Assembly: GCA_019119775.1 (NCBI GenBank)
Contig: DWWL01000058.1
Span: forward strand, 1-32,938
Source of the DNA: Candidatus Lachnoclostridium pullistercoris
Lineage (GTDB): Bacteria > Bacillota > Clostridia > Lachnospirales > Lachnospiraceae
Length of the DNA stretch: 32,938 nucleotides
Reading direction: 5' to 3'
Within the stretch, counting starts at the first letter, position 1; the number at the start of each line of letters is the position of its first letter. Shown here piece after piece: positions 1 to 8,200 of the stretch. A program made the position numbers and the translations under genes. Under the pieces are notes generated by a model. The model was not told the origin of the DNA, searched no databases, and saw only the letters and a list, made by a program, of their open reading frames with translations.

Positions 1-33
1 CGTCTTGACCGCTTGACCAATAGGCCGGTATCA

Positions 34-107
34 TCGAGGCGACAAGATTTGAACTTGCGACCTCTGCGTCCCGAACGCAGCGCTCTACCAAGCTGAGCCA
101 CGCCTCG
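34..107 (-). tRNA. tRNA-Pro (anticodon CGG)
   Basis: A full cloverleaf reads on the minus strand. The acceptor arms CGAGGCG and CGCCTCG pair perfectly. The D-arm is GCTC/GAGC, the anticodon stem CTGCG/CGCAG encloses the loop TTCGGGA, and the T-arm is GCAAG/CTTGT with loop TTCAAAT. Positions 34-36 of the loop are CGG, so the tRNA decodes CCG proline codons. The discriminator base is A and CCA is not encoded, so it must be added after transcription. A strong promoter lies directly upstream. Confidence 0.96.
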
Positions 108-118
108 ATACCTTTGGT

Positions 119-147
119 AGTATATAACAAAAGAATGGAAATGTCAA
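119..147 (-). promoter_or_regulatory. sigma-A promoter of tRNA-Pro
   Basis: On the minus strand a perfect -35 box TTGACA (142-147) is followed after 17 bases by TATACT (119-124). The predicted start is about 5 bases before the mature tRNA end, which implies a very short 5' leader. The upstream sequence is AT-rich. Confidence 0.85.
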
Positions 148-323
148 CTCTTTTTTTAAATATTTTTTATTGCAGAAAAAATATATATAATTTTATACAA
201 TTGCCTGCGGCAGCGCGGACCTGACCGGCTGACCTGACCGGCTGACATACAGCCGGCCGAACCGGTCTGTCCTGGCACGGCAGGAAAGGGGGCGGCTGGA
301 AATCTCCGTCCTGGCCGTCCCTT
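148..323. other. Intergenic region with a tandem 13-bp repeat
   Basis: No gene is visible. The region holds an AT-rich tract (150-200) and then GC-rich sequence containing two perfect head-to-tail copies of CTGACCGGCTGAC (221-233 and 234-246). A near-palindrome AGCCGGCCGAACCGGT follows. No hairpin with a good U-tract was found to terminate the upstream csoR-type gene, although a small TGCC-GCA-GGCA stem followed by AT-rich sequence (about 202-212) could serve weakly. Confidence 0.5.
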
Positions 324-638
324 CTACTTCATCAGCTTCTGGATCGCCCGGCACAGTTCATCGACCACCTCTGTGTCTCCCTTTTCCACCCGCTCCACCA
401 CGCAGGTATGGATATGGTCGGTCAGAAGAATCCGGTTGAAACTGTTGAGAGCCGCCTGGACTGCCGACACCTGATTTAAAATGTCGATGCAGTAGCGCTC
501 GTCCTCCACCATGTTTTTGATCCCGCGGATCTGGCCCTCTATGCGGTTCAGGCGGTTTAACAGGGCCTTCTCCTCCTCCTCGCTGCGGTGTTTGCGGCGT
601 CCGCAGCCGCAGCATTTCTCTTCTTTATTATCGTTCAT
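324..638 (-). CDS. CsoR/RcnR (DUF156) family metal-sensing transcriptional repressor
   Basis: The product is 104 residues, typical for the all-helical CsoR/RcnR/FrmR family of DNA-binding repressors, which release DNA on binding Cu(I), another metal or an electrophile. The copper-type ligand set is present: Cys50, His75 and Cys79, with the same 25- and 4-residue spacings as the Cys-His-Cys site of characterised CsoR proteins. The helix-1 signature RLNRIEGQIRGI is intact. An unusual Cys-rich N-terminal segment (KCCGCGRRKH, residues 8-17) precedes the fold and might add metal ligands. The ATG is preceded by GAGGT. No copper ATPase, CopZ chaperone or other obvious target lies nearby, so the cognate metal and regulon are unknown. 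Family assignment is firm; copper specificity is inference. Confidence 0.9.
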   Translation of the reverse strand: MNDNKEEKCCGCGRRKHRSEEEEKALLNRLNRIEGQIRGIKNMVEDERYCIDILNQVSAVQAALNSFNRILLTDHIHTCVVERVEKGDTEVVDELCRAIQKLMK

Positions 639-660
639 CTTTTACCTCATCGTTCTGATT

Positions 661-723
661 CCGGCGGACTGCGCCGGGACTATGTGCTGTCACCAGCATA
701 CCATGTTTTCCCGCAGACTGCAA
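661..723 (-). promoter_or_regulatory. Candidate promoter and dyad upstream of the csoR-type gene
   Basis: On the minus strand a weak -35 TTGCAG (718-723) is followed after 17 bases by TATGCT (695-700), preceded by TGG and so an extended -10. Between this and the start codon lies the dyad CCGGCG-N5-CGCCGG (661-677). It could be an autoregulatory operator or a leader hairpin. It does not match the G-tract operators of classical copper CsoR. Confidence 0.4.
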
Positions 724-737
724 CCGGCTGAGACAAA

Positions 738-765
738 AACCCCGCGGCCGTCTCCGGCCGCGGGC
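738..765 (-). terminator. Intrinsic terminator of trpS
   Basis: On the minus strand the stem CCCGCGGCCG/CGGCCGCGGG has a short loop and is followed by GTTTTTG. It lies about 65 bases downstream of the trpS stop codon and upstream of the csoR-type promoter, so it separates the two units. Confidence 0.85.
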
Positions 766-828
766 GCACCGCTCTTCTCTCCCCGCGGCAGAGGACTCTG
801 CCGGCGGGGATCGATCCCATTTCCGGAT

Positions 829-1920
829 TTATTCGCTTCTGCTGTATTTTTCAGACTGGGAGCGGATCAGCTCCTCATCGCTGAAATAATTAATCTTCAT
901 GGCGTCCTTCACCTCAGACAGGGTCTGGGCGGCCACCTCCTCGGCGGCCTCGCTGCCCCTCTTAAGGATCTGATAAACCTCGGGAATGTCTTTTTCAAAT
1001 TCTTTTCTTCTGGCACGAATCGGCTCCAGAGTTTCCTCCAGCACATTGTTCAGGAATCTCTTTACCTTCACGTCTCCCAGACCGCCTCTCTGGTAATGAG
1101 CTTTCAGCTCGTCTAAGTTCGCGTAATCCGGCAGATAGCGCTCAAAATGCTCCGGACGGCAGAAGGCGTCCAGATAGGTAAACACCGTATTTCCCTCGAT
1201 ATGTCCCGGATCGCTCACCTGGATGTGGGTGGGATCAGTGTACATGCTCATCACTTTCTTCTTCACCTCGTCGGCGGTGTCGGAGAGATAGATGCAGTTT
1301 CCCAGGGACTTGCTCATTTTGGCTTTTCCGTCAATGCCGGGAAGGCGCATGCACGCCTGGTTTTCCGGAATCAGGGCATCCGGATCCACCAGAACTTCCG
1401 CGTACACGGAATTGAACTTGTGCACGATCTCCTTCGTCTGCTCGATCATCGGCAGCTGGTCCACGCCCACCGGCACTGTGGTGGCCTTGAAGGCAGTGAT
1501 GTCTGCCGCCTGGCTGATGGGGTAGGTGAAAAATCCTACCGGGATACTGGCCTCAAAATTTCTCATCTGGATCTCGCTCTTTACCGTGGGATTTCTCTGC
1601 AGTCTGGACACCGTCACCAGGTCCATGTAGTAGGCGGTAAGCTCATAGAGCTCCGGAATCTGAGACTGGATGAGAATGGTCGTCTTTGCCGGATCGATTC
1701 CGCAGGACAGGTAGTCCAAAGCCACCTCAAGAATGTTCTGGCGCACCTTCTCCGGATTCTCAATGTTGTCCGTCAGGGCCTGGGCATCGGCGATCATGAT
1801 GAAGATCTTCTCGTACTCCCCGGAGTTCTGCAGCTCCACCCTTCTTCTCAGAGAGCCCACATAATGTCCCACATGAAGGCGTCCCGTGGGACGATCCCCC
1901 GTCAAAATAATTTTTCCCAT
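829..1920 (-). CDS. trpS: Tryptophanyl-tRNA synthetase
   Basis: TrpRS is a class I enzyme that charges tRNA-Trp with tryptophan using ATP in the cytosol. The 363-residue product has the usual bacterial TrpS length. The HIGH-type motif reads HVGH (residues 16-19) after the conserved [16 protein letters not shown] segment. The KMSKS loop is at residues 201-205, followed by LGN. The Rossmann segment [11 protein letters not shown] that contacts substrate is present. The ATG start has AGGAGG upstream (CAGGAGGAAATATAATATG). The gene is preceded by a tryptophan T-box leader and, unusually, by a copy of a dispersed palindromic repeat between the T-box terminator and the ribosome binding site. Confidence 0.98.
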   Translation of the reverse strand: MGKIILTGDRPTGRLHVGHYVGSLRRRVELQNSGEYEKIFIMIADAQALTDNIENPEKVRQNILEVALDYLSCGIDPAKTTILIQSQIPELYELTAYYMDLVTVSRLQRNPTVKSEIQMRNFEASIPVGFFTYPISQAADITAFKATTVPVGVDQLPMIEQTKEIVHKFNSVYAEVLVDPDALIPENQACMRLPGIDGKAKMSKSLGNCIYLSDTADEVKKKVMSMYTDPTHIQVSDPGHIEGNTVFTYLDAFCRPEHFERYLPDYANLDELKAHYQRGGLGDVKVKRFLNNVLEETLEPIRARRKEFEKDIPEVYQILKRGSEAAEEVAAQTLSEVKDAMKINYFSDEELIRSQSEKYSRSE

Positions 1921-1949
1921 ATTATATTTCCTCCTGTTTTTCTGTAATA

Positions 1950-2026
1950 TTTAAGAAAAAATCCTGCTCTGCAGGATTCTCCGCCTGCGGCGGGCCGCGA
2001 AAGCGGCATTTCCCTTTCCGCCGCAG
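1950..2026 (-). repeat. Dispersed palindromic repeat, copy 1 (in trpS leader)
   Basis: Read on the minus strand, this element has an outer stem CTGCGGCGG/CCGCCGCAG (2018-2026 and 1985-1993). A second hairpin AATCCTGC-AGA-GCAGGATT follows, with a T-run and TTCTTA. A 34-base core (1960-1993) is identical to positions 16149-16182 on the plus strand. After a two-base difference the two copies again share TTCTTA. The second hairpin with its T-run resembles an intrinsic terminator and lies about 30 bases upstream of the trpS start. Confidence 0.75.
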
Positions 2027-2080
2027 TGCGATCCCCGCGGAGCATTTTTATATAACGGGAAACAAAGTTTTCTGTTATAT

Positions 2081-2375
2081 AAAAATCCCCCTGCCCTGAT
2101 CTTCATCATCAGGACAGAGGGTATTTCCCTGCGGTGCCACCTGATTTCGCCCTTACGGACGCTCTCAAGCCGCGCCGGTACCGGCGCGCAGTCCCTGTAA
2201 CGCCGGACTGTCTGCTGCGTCTCCCTTACTCTCAGGAAACGGCCCATAGTCTCCCTGCCGTTTTCTGATTTCTGTTCGCCCTCGGGAGCCCATTCTCTCC
2301 GTTCCGTCACGCCGCCGTCTCACCTTTCGGCCGCTCTCTGTGCTTTCAGATCCGAAGATACTCTCCTCCGTCATC
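2081..2375 (-). promoter_or_regulatory. Tryptophan T-box riboswitch (trpS leader)
   Basis: T-box leaders sense uncharged tRNA: a specifier codon pairs with the anticodon, and the free CCA end stabilises an antiterminator. The minus strand shows the T-box core AGGTGGCACCGCAGG (2129-2143) directly before a strong terminator. The terminator has arms CCCTCTGTCCTGAT and ATCAGGGCAGGGGG (2086-2122) followed by ATTTTTA. Stem I shows the GGAGAGTA loop-E segment and, on the 3' side, the specifier TGG (2290-2292) in the context GAATGGGCTCC. A TGG specifier fits tryptophan. A further AT-rich inverted repeat, TTTTTATATAAC with GTTATATAAAAA (2045-2085), overlaps the terminator U-tract. Confidence 0.93.
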
Positions 2376-2393
2376 GGTTTTCTCTCTTTTTGT

Positions 2394-2422
2394 ACTATAA
2401 CATGAAATCCCGTTTCCGTCAA
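2394..2422 (-). promoter_or_regulatory. Promoter of the trpS T-box leader
   Basis: On the minus strand TTGACG (2417-2422) and TATAGT (2394-2399) are separated by 17 bases. The predicted start lies just upstream of stem I of the T-box. The -35 box overlaps the second in-frame stop codon that follows the typA gene. Confidence 0.8.
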
Positions 2423-2505
2423 AGCCATTTGCTGCCTTTTCGGCCCTTTTTCCCGGTGTCTGCAGCCTCTGCCTCTTCTTCAGCGCCGGGATCTGTGCGC
2501 TTTTC

Positions 2506-4344
2506 TCACTGCTGGGACCGCTTGTTCATCATCGCCCGCTTGCGCATAGTGGGATCCAGGATCTTCTTGCGGATCCGCAGGCTCTTGGGCGTTACCTCCA
2601 AAAGCTCATCTGTGTCGATGAAATCCAGACACTGCTCCAGGCTCATCTCCTTGGGCGGAGTGAGCTTCAGCGCCTCGTCCGCGCTGGAAGAACGGGTATT
2701 GGTCAGTTTCTTCGTCTTGCAGACATTTAACTCAATATCCTCCGCCTTCGGGCAGGAACCGATCACCATGCCGGAGTAGACCTTCACTCCCGGTCCGATA
2801 AACAGGGTTCCTCTCTCCTGGGCGTTGAACAGGCCGTAGGTGATGGACTCGCCGGCCTCGTAGGCGATCAGGGAGCCGGTGGGACGGTAGGACAGATCCC
2901 CCTTGTAAGGGCCGTATCCCTCAAAGCTGGTGTTTAAAATACCGTTGCCCTTGGTGTCCGTCATGAACTCTCCCCGGTAGCCGATCAGTCCTCTGGAAGG
3001 AATGGAAAATTCCAGACGGGTGTAGCCGCCGGAAGACGGGCTCATGCCCTGCAGCTCTCCCTTTCTGCTGGTGAGCTTCTGGATCACAATGCCGGTAAAC
3101 TCGTCTGGCACATCCACATAAGCCAGCTCCATAGGCTCCAGCTTCTGGTTCCTCTCGTTGTATTTGTAGAGCACCTCCGCCTTGCTGACGGCGAACTCAT
3201 ATCCTTCCCGGCGCATGTTCTCAATGAGAACGGACAGGTGGAGTTCTCCTCTTCCGGATACTTTAAAGCAGTCCGGGCTCTTCTCCTCCACCCGCAGGCT
3301 CACGTCCGTGTTCAGCTCCCGGAACAGGCGGTCTCTTAAATGGCGGGAAGTGATATACTTTCCTTCCTGACCGGCCAGGGGACTGTCATTGACCATAAAA
3401 TCCATGGAAATGGTGGGCTCGGAGATCTTCTGGAAGGGAATAGCCTCCGGATTCTCCGGGGAGCAGACCGTATCGCCGATGTGGATGTCCGTGATGCCGG
3501 AGATGGCCACAATAGAGCCAAACTCCGCCTGGGACACCTCCACCCGGTTTAACCCGTCAAACTCATAGAGCTTGCCGATCTTGATCTTTTTAAACTTGTC
3601 CGGGTCGTGGTGGTTTACCAGCACGCACTCCTGGTTCACGCGGATAGAACCATTCTCCACTTTGCCGATGCCAATGCGGCCCACGTACTCGTTGTAGTCA
3701 ATGGTGCTGATGAGCACCTGGGTGTGGGCGTCCGGATCTCCCTCGGGAGCCGGAATATAGTCGATGATCGTCTCAAAGAGAGGAGACATATCCACATCCG
3801 GGTCGTCCAGATTTTTCTTGGCAAATCCGCCCTTTGCGGAGGCGTAGAGGAACGGGCAGTCCAGCTGCTCGTCGGACGCGTCCAGATCCATAAACAGCTC
3901 CAGCACCTCGTCCACCACTTCCTGGGGACGGGCCTCCGGGCGGTCGATCTTATTTAAGCAGACAATCACCGGCAGGTCCAGCTCCAGAGCCTTGCGCAGC
4001 ACAAATTTTGTCTGAGGCATAGGGCCCTCGTAAGCGTCCACCACCAGGATTACACCGTTTACCATCTTGAGCACCCGCTCCACCTCTCCGCCGAAATCTG
4101 CATGGCCGGGGGTGTCCACGATATTGATCTTTGTCCCTTTGTATTCCACAGCCGTATTCTTGGAGAGAATGGTGATTCCGCGCTCTCTCTCGATATCGTT
4201 GGAATCCATCACCCGCTCCACCACTTCCTGGTTGGCGCGGAACACGCCGCTCTGGCGCAGCAGACAGTCTACCAGGGTCGTCTTGCCGTGGTCTACATGG
4301 GCAATGATGGCAATATTCCTTACGTCTTCTCTCTTGATTCTCAT
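2506..4344 (-). CDS. typA: Ribosome-associated GTPase TypA/BipA
   Basis: TypA/BipA is a translational GTPase related to EF-G and LepA. It binds the 70S ribosome and supports ribosome assembly and growth under cold or stress. From the chosen ATG the product is 612 residues, close to the usual 605-615. The G1 motif AHVDHGKTT (residues 15-23), the G3 segment [15 protein letters not shown], the G4 motif NKIDRP and the BipA C-terminal region with [11 protein letters not shown] are all present. The reading frame stays open upstream to 4398, but the leading residues are not conserved and the internal ATG at 4344 begins exactly at the family N-terminus ([16 protein letters not shown]). After the TGA stop the same frame continues open for 28 charged codons; see findings. 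Confidence 0.97.
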   Translation of the reverse strand: MRIKREDVRNIAIIAHVDHGKTTLVDCLLRQSGVFRANQEVVERVMDSNDIERERGITILSKNTAVEYKGTKINIVDTPGHADFGGEVERVLKMVNGVILVVDAYEGPMPQTKFVLRKALELDLPVIVCLNKIDRPEARPQEVVDEVLELFMDLDASDEQLDCPFLYASAKGGFAKKNLDDPDVDMSPLFETIIDYIPAPEGDPDAHTQVLISTIDYNEYVGRIGIGKVENGSIRVNQECVLVNHHDPDKFKKIKIGKLYEFDGLNRVEVSQAEFGSIVAISGITDIHIGDTVCSPENPEAIPFQKISEPTISMDFMVNDSPLAGQEGKYITSRHLRDRLFRELNTDVSLRVEEKSPDCFKVSGRGELHLSVLIENMRREGYEFAVSKAEVLYKYNERNQKLEPMELAYVDVPDEFTGIVIQKLTSRKGELQGMSPSSGGYTRLEFSIPSRGLIGYRGEFMTDTKGNGILNTSFEGYGPYKGDLSYRPTGSLIAYEAGESITYGLFNAQERGTLFIGPGVKVYSGMVIGSCPKAEDIELNVCKTKKLTNTRSSSADEALKLTPPKEMSLEQCLDFIDTDELLEVTPKSLRIRKKILDPTMRKRAMMNKRSQQ

Positions 4345-4406
4345 AACCTGCTCTTCTTCCCTCTCTAAAAAATGTACTCCGCAGGCAGCCAGCGGCATTC
4401 CTGCGG

Positions 4407-4442
4407 AAAAAAACTAAGGAGCCGCGATTAGCGGTCCTTAGT
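4407..4442 (-). terminator. Terminator-like hairpin in the typA leader
   Basis: On the minus strand the stem CTAAGGA/TCCTTAG (with inner CGC/GCG pairs) is followed by seven T residues. It lies about 20 bases downstream of the predicted typA transcription start and about 60 bases upstream of the typA ATG. A second stem, CCGCAGG/CCTGCGG (about 4379-4406), follows. Either this is an attenuator, or the promoter makes a roughly 55-base terminated RNA. It could also end transcripts coming from the upstream IMPACT gene. Confidence 0.75.
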
Positions 4443-4467
4443 CTGTCTCGTTTCATACCGATTGGTA

Positions 4468-4496
4468 AGTATATCACCATCCCAGGGAGATTTCAA
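4468..4496 (-). promoter_or_regulatory. Promoter upstream of typA
   Basis: On the minus strand TTGAAA (4491-4496) and TATACT (4468-4473) are spaced by 17 bases. It lies between the IMPACT gene stop and the typA leader hairpin, so typA has its own start with a leader of about 115 bases. Confidence 0.8.
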
Positions 4497-4553
4497 GGGG
4501 TTTGCCAAAAAGAATCTCCCCCGCGCCGGCCGTCCGGGCCGTTTTCCTTCTCC

Positions 4554-5204
4554 CTAAAACAGGATGATTTCCTTATTTAATAAGCCGTAATACAGCTCTC
4601 TCTTCACCTCAATGGAGCAGCGGCCGTTGGTGCCCTCCGTGAGCAGAGCCGCGAAGCGGTCCGCCTCATCCACCGGCACCAAAAAGGAAAATGTCACGTC
4701 CGCCCCGTACTGGCTGTCCAGGGTTGTGATGCCGTTCTGCGCCGCCAGATACTGGATCTTTCCCACTCCGCTGTAGTCTGTGCCCACCAAAAGCTCCTTT
4801 GCCAGGCGCTTCGTCACCACCTGACAGTTTTCCAGCCCGGCTTTCACCGCCCCGGAGTAGGCCCGCACCAGTCCTCCCGTGCCCAAAAGGGTCCCTCCGA
4901 AATATCTGGTGACCACGGCGCACACGTTGCGGATTTCCTCCCCCAGAAGCACGTCCAGCATCGGTCTGCCTGCCGTCTGGCTGGGTTCCCCGTCGTCGCT
5001 GCAGCGGGCAAGCTCTCCCCGCTCCCCCACCACAAAGGCGGAACAGTTGTGGGTGGCATCCCAGTATTTTTTCCTCATCTCCTCGATGAAGGCCACGGCC
5101 TCTTCCTCCGACTCCACCGGCCGCAGCGTGGCGATAAATCTGGACTTTTTCTCAACGATCTCCCCGCTGCCGCCCTCGTAAAGAATCTTATATTCTGGAA
5201 TCAT
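4554..5204 (-). CDS. IMPACT/YigZ family protein
   Basis: This is a member of the UPF0029/IMPACT family (E. coli YigZ, Bacillus YvyE), with a conserved N-terminal IMPACT domain and a C-terminal DUF1949-like domain. In eukaryotes the domain acts in control of GCN2, but the bacterial role is not settled. From the ATG at 5204 the product is 216 residues, matching family length. Diagnostic motifs are DDGEPSQTAGRPML and VVTRYFGGTLLGTGGLVRAYS-type sequence in the middle. The frame extends upstream to 5261, but the ATG at 5204 has GAGGAG eight bases upstream and starts the conserved sequence (MIPEYKILYEGG). The gene is transcribed divergently from the penicillin-binding protein gene. Confidence 0.93.
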   Translation of the reverse strand: MIPEYKILYEGGSGEIVEKKSRFIATLRPVESEEEAVAFIEEMRKKYWDATHNCSAFVVGERGELARCSDDGEPSQTAGRPMLDVLLGEEIRNVCAVVTRYFGGTLLGTGGLVRAYSGAVKAGLENCQVVTKRLAKELLVGTDYSGVGKIQYLAAQNGITTLDSQYGADVTFSFLVPVDEADRFAALLTEGTNGRCSIEVKRELYYGLLNKEIILF

Positions 5205-5234
5205 AGTAAATTCTCCTCTGCTCTTTCTGATCCA

Positions 5235-5263
5235 ATTATAGCGAAAAATGGGAGAAAACACAA
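5235..5263 (-). promoter_or_regulatory. Promoter of the IMPACT-family gene
   Basis: On the minus strand TTGTGT (5258-5263) and a perfect TATAAT (5235-5240) are spaced by 17 bases. The predicted start lies about 10 bases upstream of the GAGGAG ribosome binding site. Confidence 0.8.
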
Positions 5264-5319
5264 GCTCCGGCCGTTTTTTCCCACCCGTCCCCCACTTTTG
5301 TCATAAAATATGGGAAAAG

Positions 5320-5348
5320 TTGAATTCCTCTATGATATTTGGTATACT
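5320..5348 (+). promoter_or_regulatory. Promoter of the class A PBP gene
   Basis: TTGAAT (5320-5325) and TATACT (5343-5348) are spaced by 17 bases, about 40 bases before the AAGGAGGT ribosome binding site. The divergent IMPACT promoter starts only about 60 bases away, so the two could share regulation. Confidence 0.8.
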
Positions 5349-5387
5349 ATGTAGATACCGACTGGGAAATCCCGGAAAGGAGGTAAT

Positions 5388-8069
5388 ATGAACTACGGAA
5401 AAAACGGAACAGATCGAAGGCTCAAGGCCCTTCAGTCCAGGAAGAAAAAATACGTCTCCAGACTGAGCTTTTCCATCGCCAAGCTGGTCTTCGTGCTGTT
5501 CCTCTTTCTGGGCGTCACCGGCGCCGGCATGGGGTTCGGAATGATCAACGGCATCATTGAACAGGCCCCGGAGCTGGATCTGGAAAGCATCGTGCCTGCC
5601 GGCTATGCCACCACCGTCTACGACAGCGCCGGAAACCTGACGGACACCCTGGTCAAAACCGGTTCCAACCGGGAGGAAGCCACTTACGACGAGCTGCCGA
5701 AGGATCTGATCAACGCCTTTGTGGCCATCGAGGACGCCCGTTTCTGGCAGCACAACGGAATCGACCTGCGCTCGATCGCGAGAGCCGTGTGGGGTATTCT
5801 CACCGGGGAGTACAGCGGCGGCGCCAGTACCATCACCCAGCAGCTGATCAAAAACAATGTGCTGGGTGGCGGCGGTGAGGACAACTGGGGCGACCGCATC
5901 GAGAGAAAGATCCAGGAACAGTACCTGGCTCTCCAGCTGGACAAGAGCATGAGCAAGGAGCTCATTATCACCAATTATTTAAACACCATCAACCTGGGAA
6001 ACAACACCCTGGGCGTCAAGGTGGCGGCAAAACGGTACTTTAATAAGGATGTGTCGGATCTGACCCTGTCCGAGTGCACCGTTTTGGCCGGCATCACCCA
6101 GAATCCCTCCCGCTTAAATCCCATCTCCGGCAGAGAGGCCAACGAGGAGCGGCGGCGGATCATTCTCCAGAACATGGTGGACCAGGGCTATATCACTCCC
6201 GATGAGCAGGAGGAGGCCCTGGCGGACGACGTCTACGACCGGATCCAGGATGTGGACATGCTGACCCGTGAAAACAGCACGCCCTACAGCTATTTTACTG
6301 ACGAGCTCATCGACCAGGTGATGGACGCTCTGATGGACCAGCTGGGCTACTCGGAGAGCCAGGCCTCCAACCTGCTCTACAGCGGCGGTCTTCAGATCTA
6401 CACCACCCAGGATCCTAAGCTCCAGGCCATCGTGGATGAGGAGGTCAACGACCCAGACAACTATTCCGCGGCCAAATATTCCGTGGAATACCGCCTCTCC
6501 GTCACCCACGCGGACGGCACCACGGAGCATTTTTCCGAGCACAATCTGGAGAGCTGGCACAAGAATGTGCTGAACGACTCCTACAGCGGCCTTTACGAGA
6601 GCCAGGAGGCGGCTCAGAACGACGTAGACCAGTACCGGACCTGGCAGCTGAAGGAGGATGATGAGGTCATCGGAGAATCCCTGACCATGGTGCTCCAGCC
6701 CCAGGTTTCCTTCGTGCTCATGGATCAGTACACCGGCGAGGTGAAGGCCATCAGCGGCGGCCGCGGAGAAAAGACCGCCAGCCGCACCTTAAACAGAGCC
6801 AGCGACGTGGTGCGCCAGCCGGGATCTGTATTCAAGGTGATCACCTGCTTTGCGCCGGCCATTGACACCTGCGGGGCTACTCTGGGAACGGTCTACTACG
6901 ATGCTCCCTACACTGTGGGGGACAAGACCTTCCGCAACTGGTATTCTTCCGGCTTCCTGGGCTATTCCAACATCAGGGAAGGCATTATCTACTCCATGAA
7001 CCTGGTGGCGGTTCGCTGCCTGATGGAAACTGTGACCCCCCAGCTGGGCATCGAGTACGCGAAGAATCTGGGCATCACCAGCCTGGTGGATTCCGACATC
7101 ACCGCGGCTGCCGCCCTGGGCGGACTGACCAACGGCGTCTCCAACTTGGAGCTGACGGCGGCATTCTCCGCCATCGCCAACGGCGGTGTGTACACAAAGC
7201 CCATCTTCTTTACGAAGATCCTGGACCACAACGGCCGGGTGCTCATCGACAATCAGCCGGAAACCAAACGGGTGCTCAAAGATTCCACCGCCTTTCTGCT
7301 GACGGACGCCATGGCTGATTCTCTGGAAGCCAACCGGCATTTCTCCGGGCCCGAGATCAGCGTCAACTCCACCAGCACCAGGGCTGCTCTCTCCGGCATG
7401 TCCGCCGCGGGCAAGAGCGGCACTACCACCAACAATGTGGATGTGTGGTTTGTGGGCTTTACGCCCTATTACACGGCCGGCGTCTGGGGCGGCTGCGACA
7501 ACAACCAGCAGCTCTCCGCCGGAAACGGAGGCACCAGTTTCCACAAGGATATCTGGAGAAAAATCATGACAAGAGTCCACGAGGGAATGTCTGACCCCGG
7601 ATTTGCCGTCCCCGACAGCGTGGAGACGGCGGAGATCTGCCGCAAGTCCGGAAAACTGGCCATCCCCGGCGTCTGCTCCGCAGACCCCAGAGGAAACGCG
7701 GTCTACACCGAGTATTTCGCCAAAGGCACCGTTCCCACGGAGGTGTGTGATCACCACACCAGAGCCACTGTCTGCTCTGACTCCGGCATGCTGGCCACGG
7801 AATACTGTCCCCACCGGACTACCGGCGTGTTTATGACCATCCCCGCCGGAGAGACCACGGTGACGGATGATTCCCGGTATGCCCTGCCCGGTTCCTGTAC
7901 GGTCCACGGCAGCTCCAGCGTGATCATCAATCCCAACCTTTCCGGAGGACCTTCTTCCGGAAACAATTCCGCGGCTGACCCGCCGGCGACCTTCCAGCCG
8001 CCGTCTTCCGGCACCGCGGCTGTCAACGAATATGAAGACGACATTATAAGCGCGCCGCCTCCCGGCTGA
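5388..8069 (+). CDS. Class A penicillin-binding protein (PBP1A type)
   Basis: This bifunctional enzyme polymerises lipid II (GT51 glycosyltransferase) and cross-links peptide stems (transpeptidase) outside the membrane. The 893-residue product has a short basic cytoplasmic tail, one membrane anchor at about residues 28-52, and a GT51 domain with catalytic Glu115 in the EDARFW motif and the GGASTITQQL motif near 144-153. The transpeptidase motifs are SVFK (480-483), SMN (536-538) and KSGT (676-679). The last 120 or so residues are Cys-containing and then Pro/Ser/Gly-rich, ending in a low-complexity tail. The ATG follows a near-perfect AAGGAGGT site. It is monocistronic with its own promoter and a bidirectional terminator. 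Confidence 0.96.
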   Translation: MNYGKNGTDRRLKALQSRKKKYVSRLSFSIAKLVFVLFLFLGVTGAGMGFGMINGIIEQAPELDLESIVPAGYATTVYDSAGNLTDTLVKTGSNREEATYDELPKDLINAFVAIEDARFWQHNGIDLRSIARAVWGILTGEYSGGASTITQQLIKNNVLGGGGEDNWGDRIERKIQEQYLALQLDKSMSKELIITNYLNTINLGNNTLGVKVAAKRYFNKDVSDLTLSECTVLAGITQNPSRLNPISGREANEERRRIILQNMVDQGYITPDEQEEALADDVYDRIQDVDMLTRENSTPYSYFTDELIDQVMDALMDQLGYSESQASNLLYSGGLQIYTTQDPKLQAIVDEEVNDPDNYSAAKYSVEYRLSVTHADGTTEHFSEHNLESWHKNVLNDSYSGLYESQEAAQNDVDQYRTWQLKEDDEVIGESLTMVLQPQVSFVLMDQYTGEVKAISGGRGEKTASRTLNRASDVVRQPGSVFKVITCFAPAIDTCGATLGTVYYDAPYTVGDKTFRNWYSSGFLGYSNIREGIIYSMNLVAVRCLMETVTPQLGIEYAKNLGITSLVDSDITAAAALGGLTNGVSNLELTAAFSAIANGGVYTKPIFFTKILDHNGRVLIDNQPETKRVLKDSTAFLLTDAMADSLEANRHFSGPEISVNSTSTRAALSGMSAAGKSGTTTNNVDVWFVGFTPYYTAGVWGGCDNNQQLSAGNGGTSFHKDIWRKIMTRVHEGMSDPGFAVPDSVETAEICRKSGKLAIPGVCSADPRGNAVYTEYFAKGTVPTEVCDHHTRATVCSDSGMLATEYCPHRTTGVFMTIPAGETTVTDDSRYALPGSCTVHGSSSVIINPNLSGGPSSGNNSAADPPATFQPPSSGTAAVNEYEDDIISAPPPG

Positions 8070-8200
8070 GCGGGGAGGCGCTGACCCTGTCCGAGCATCT
8101 GATCTGGGACAGGAAGCACATATGACGTTTCGTGAAATGAGACGCAGCTGCCAGGCCCTGACGCCGGCGGAATGCAAAGAAATCGGCCAGCAGTTTTCGC

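Noticed and set aside
511..1116. 201-codon plus-strand ORF across the csoR-trpS junction
   Set aside because: It is antisense to two supported genes and the trpS terminator and has no recognisable domain.
1951..2428. Two minus-strand ORFs of 87-119 codons upstream of trpS
   Set aside because: They lie wholly in the T-box leader and repeat; their translations are Arg-rich with no homology signal.
3950..4480. 176-codon minus-strand ORF starting in the typA leader
   Set aside because: It overlaps typA in another frame, lacks a ribosome binding site at its start codons and has Arg-rich shadow composition.
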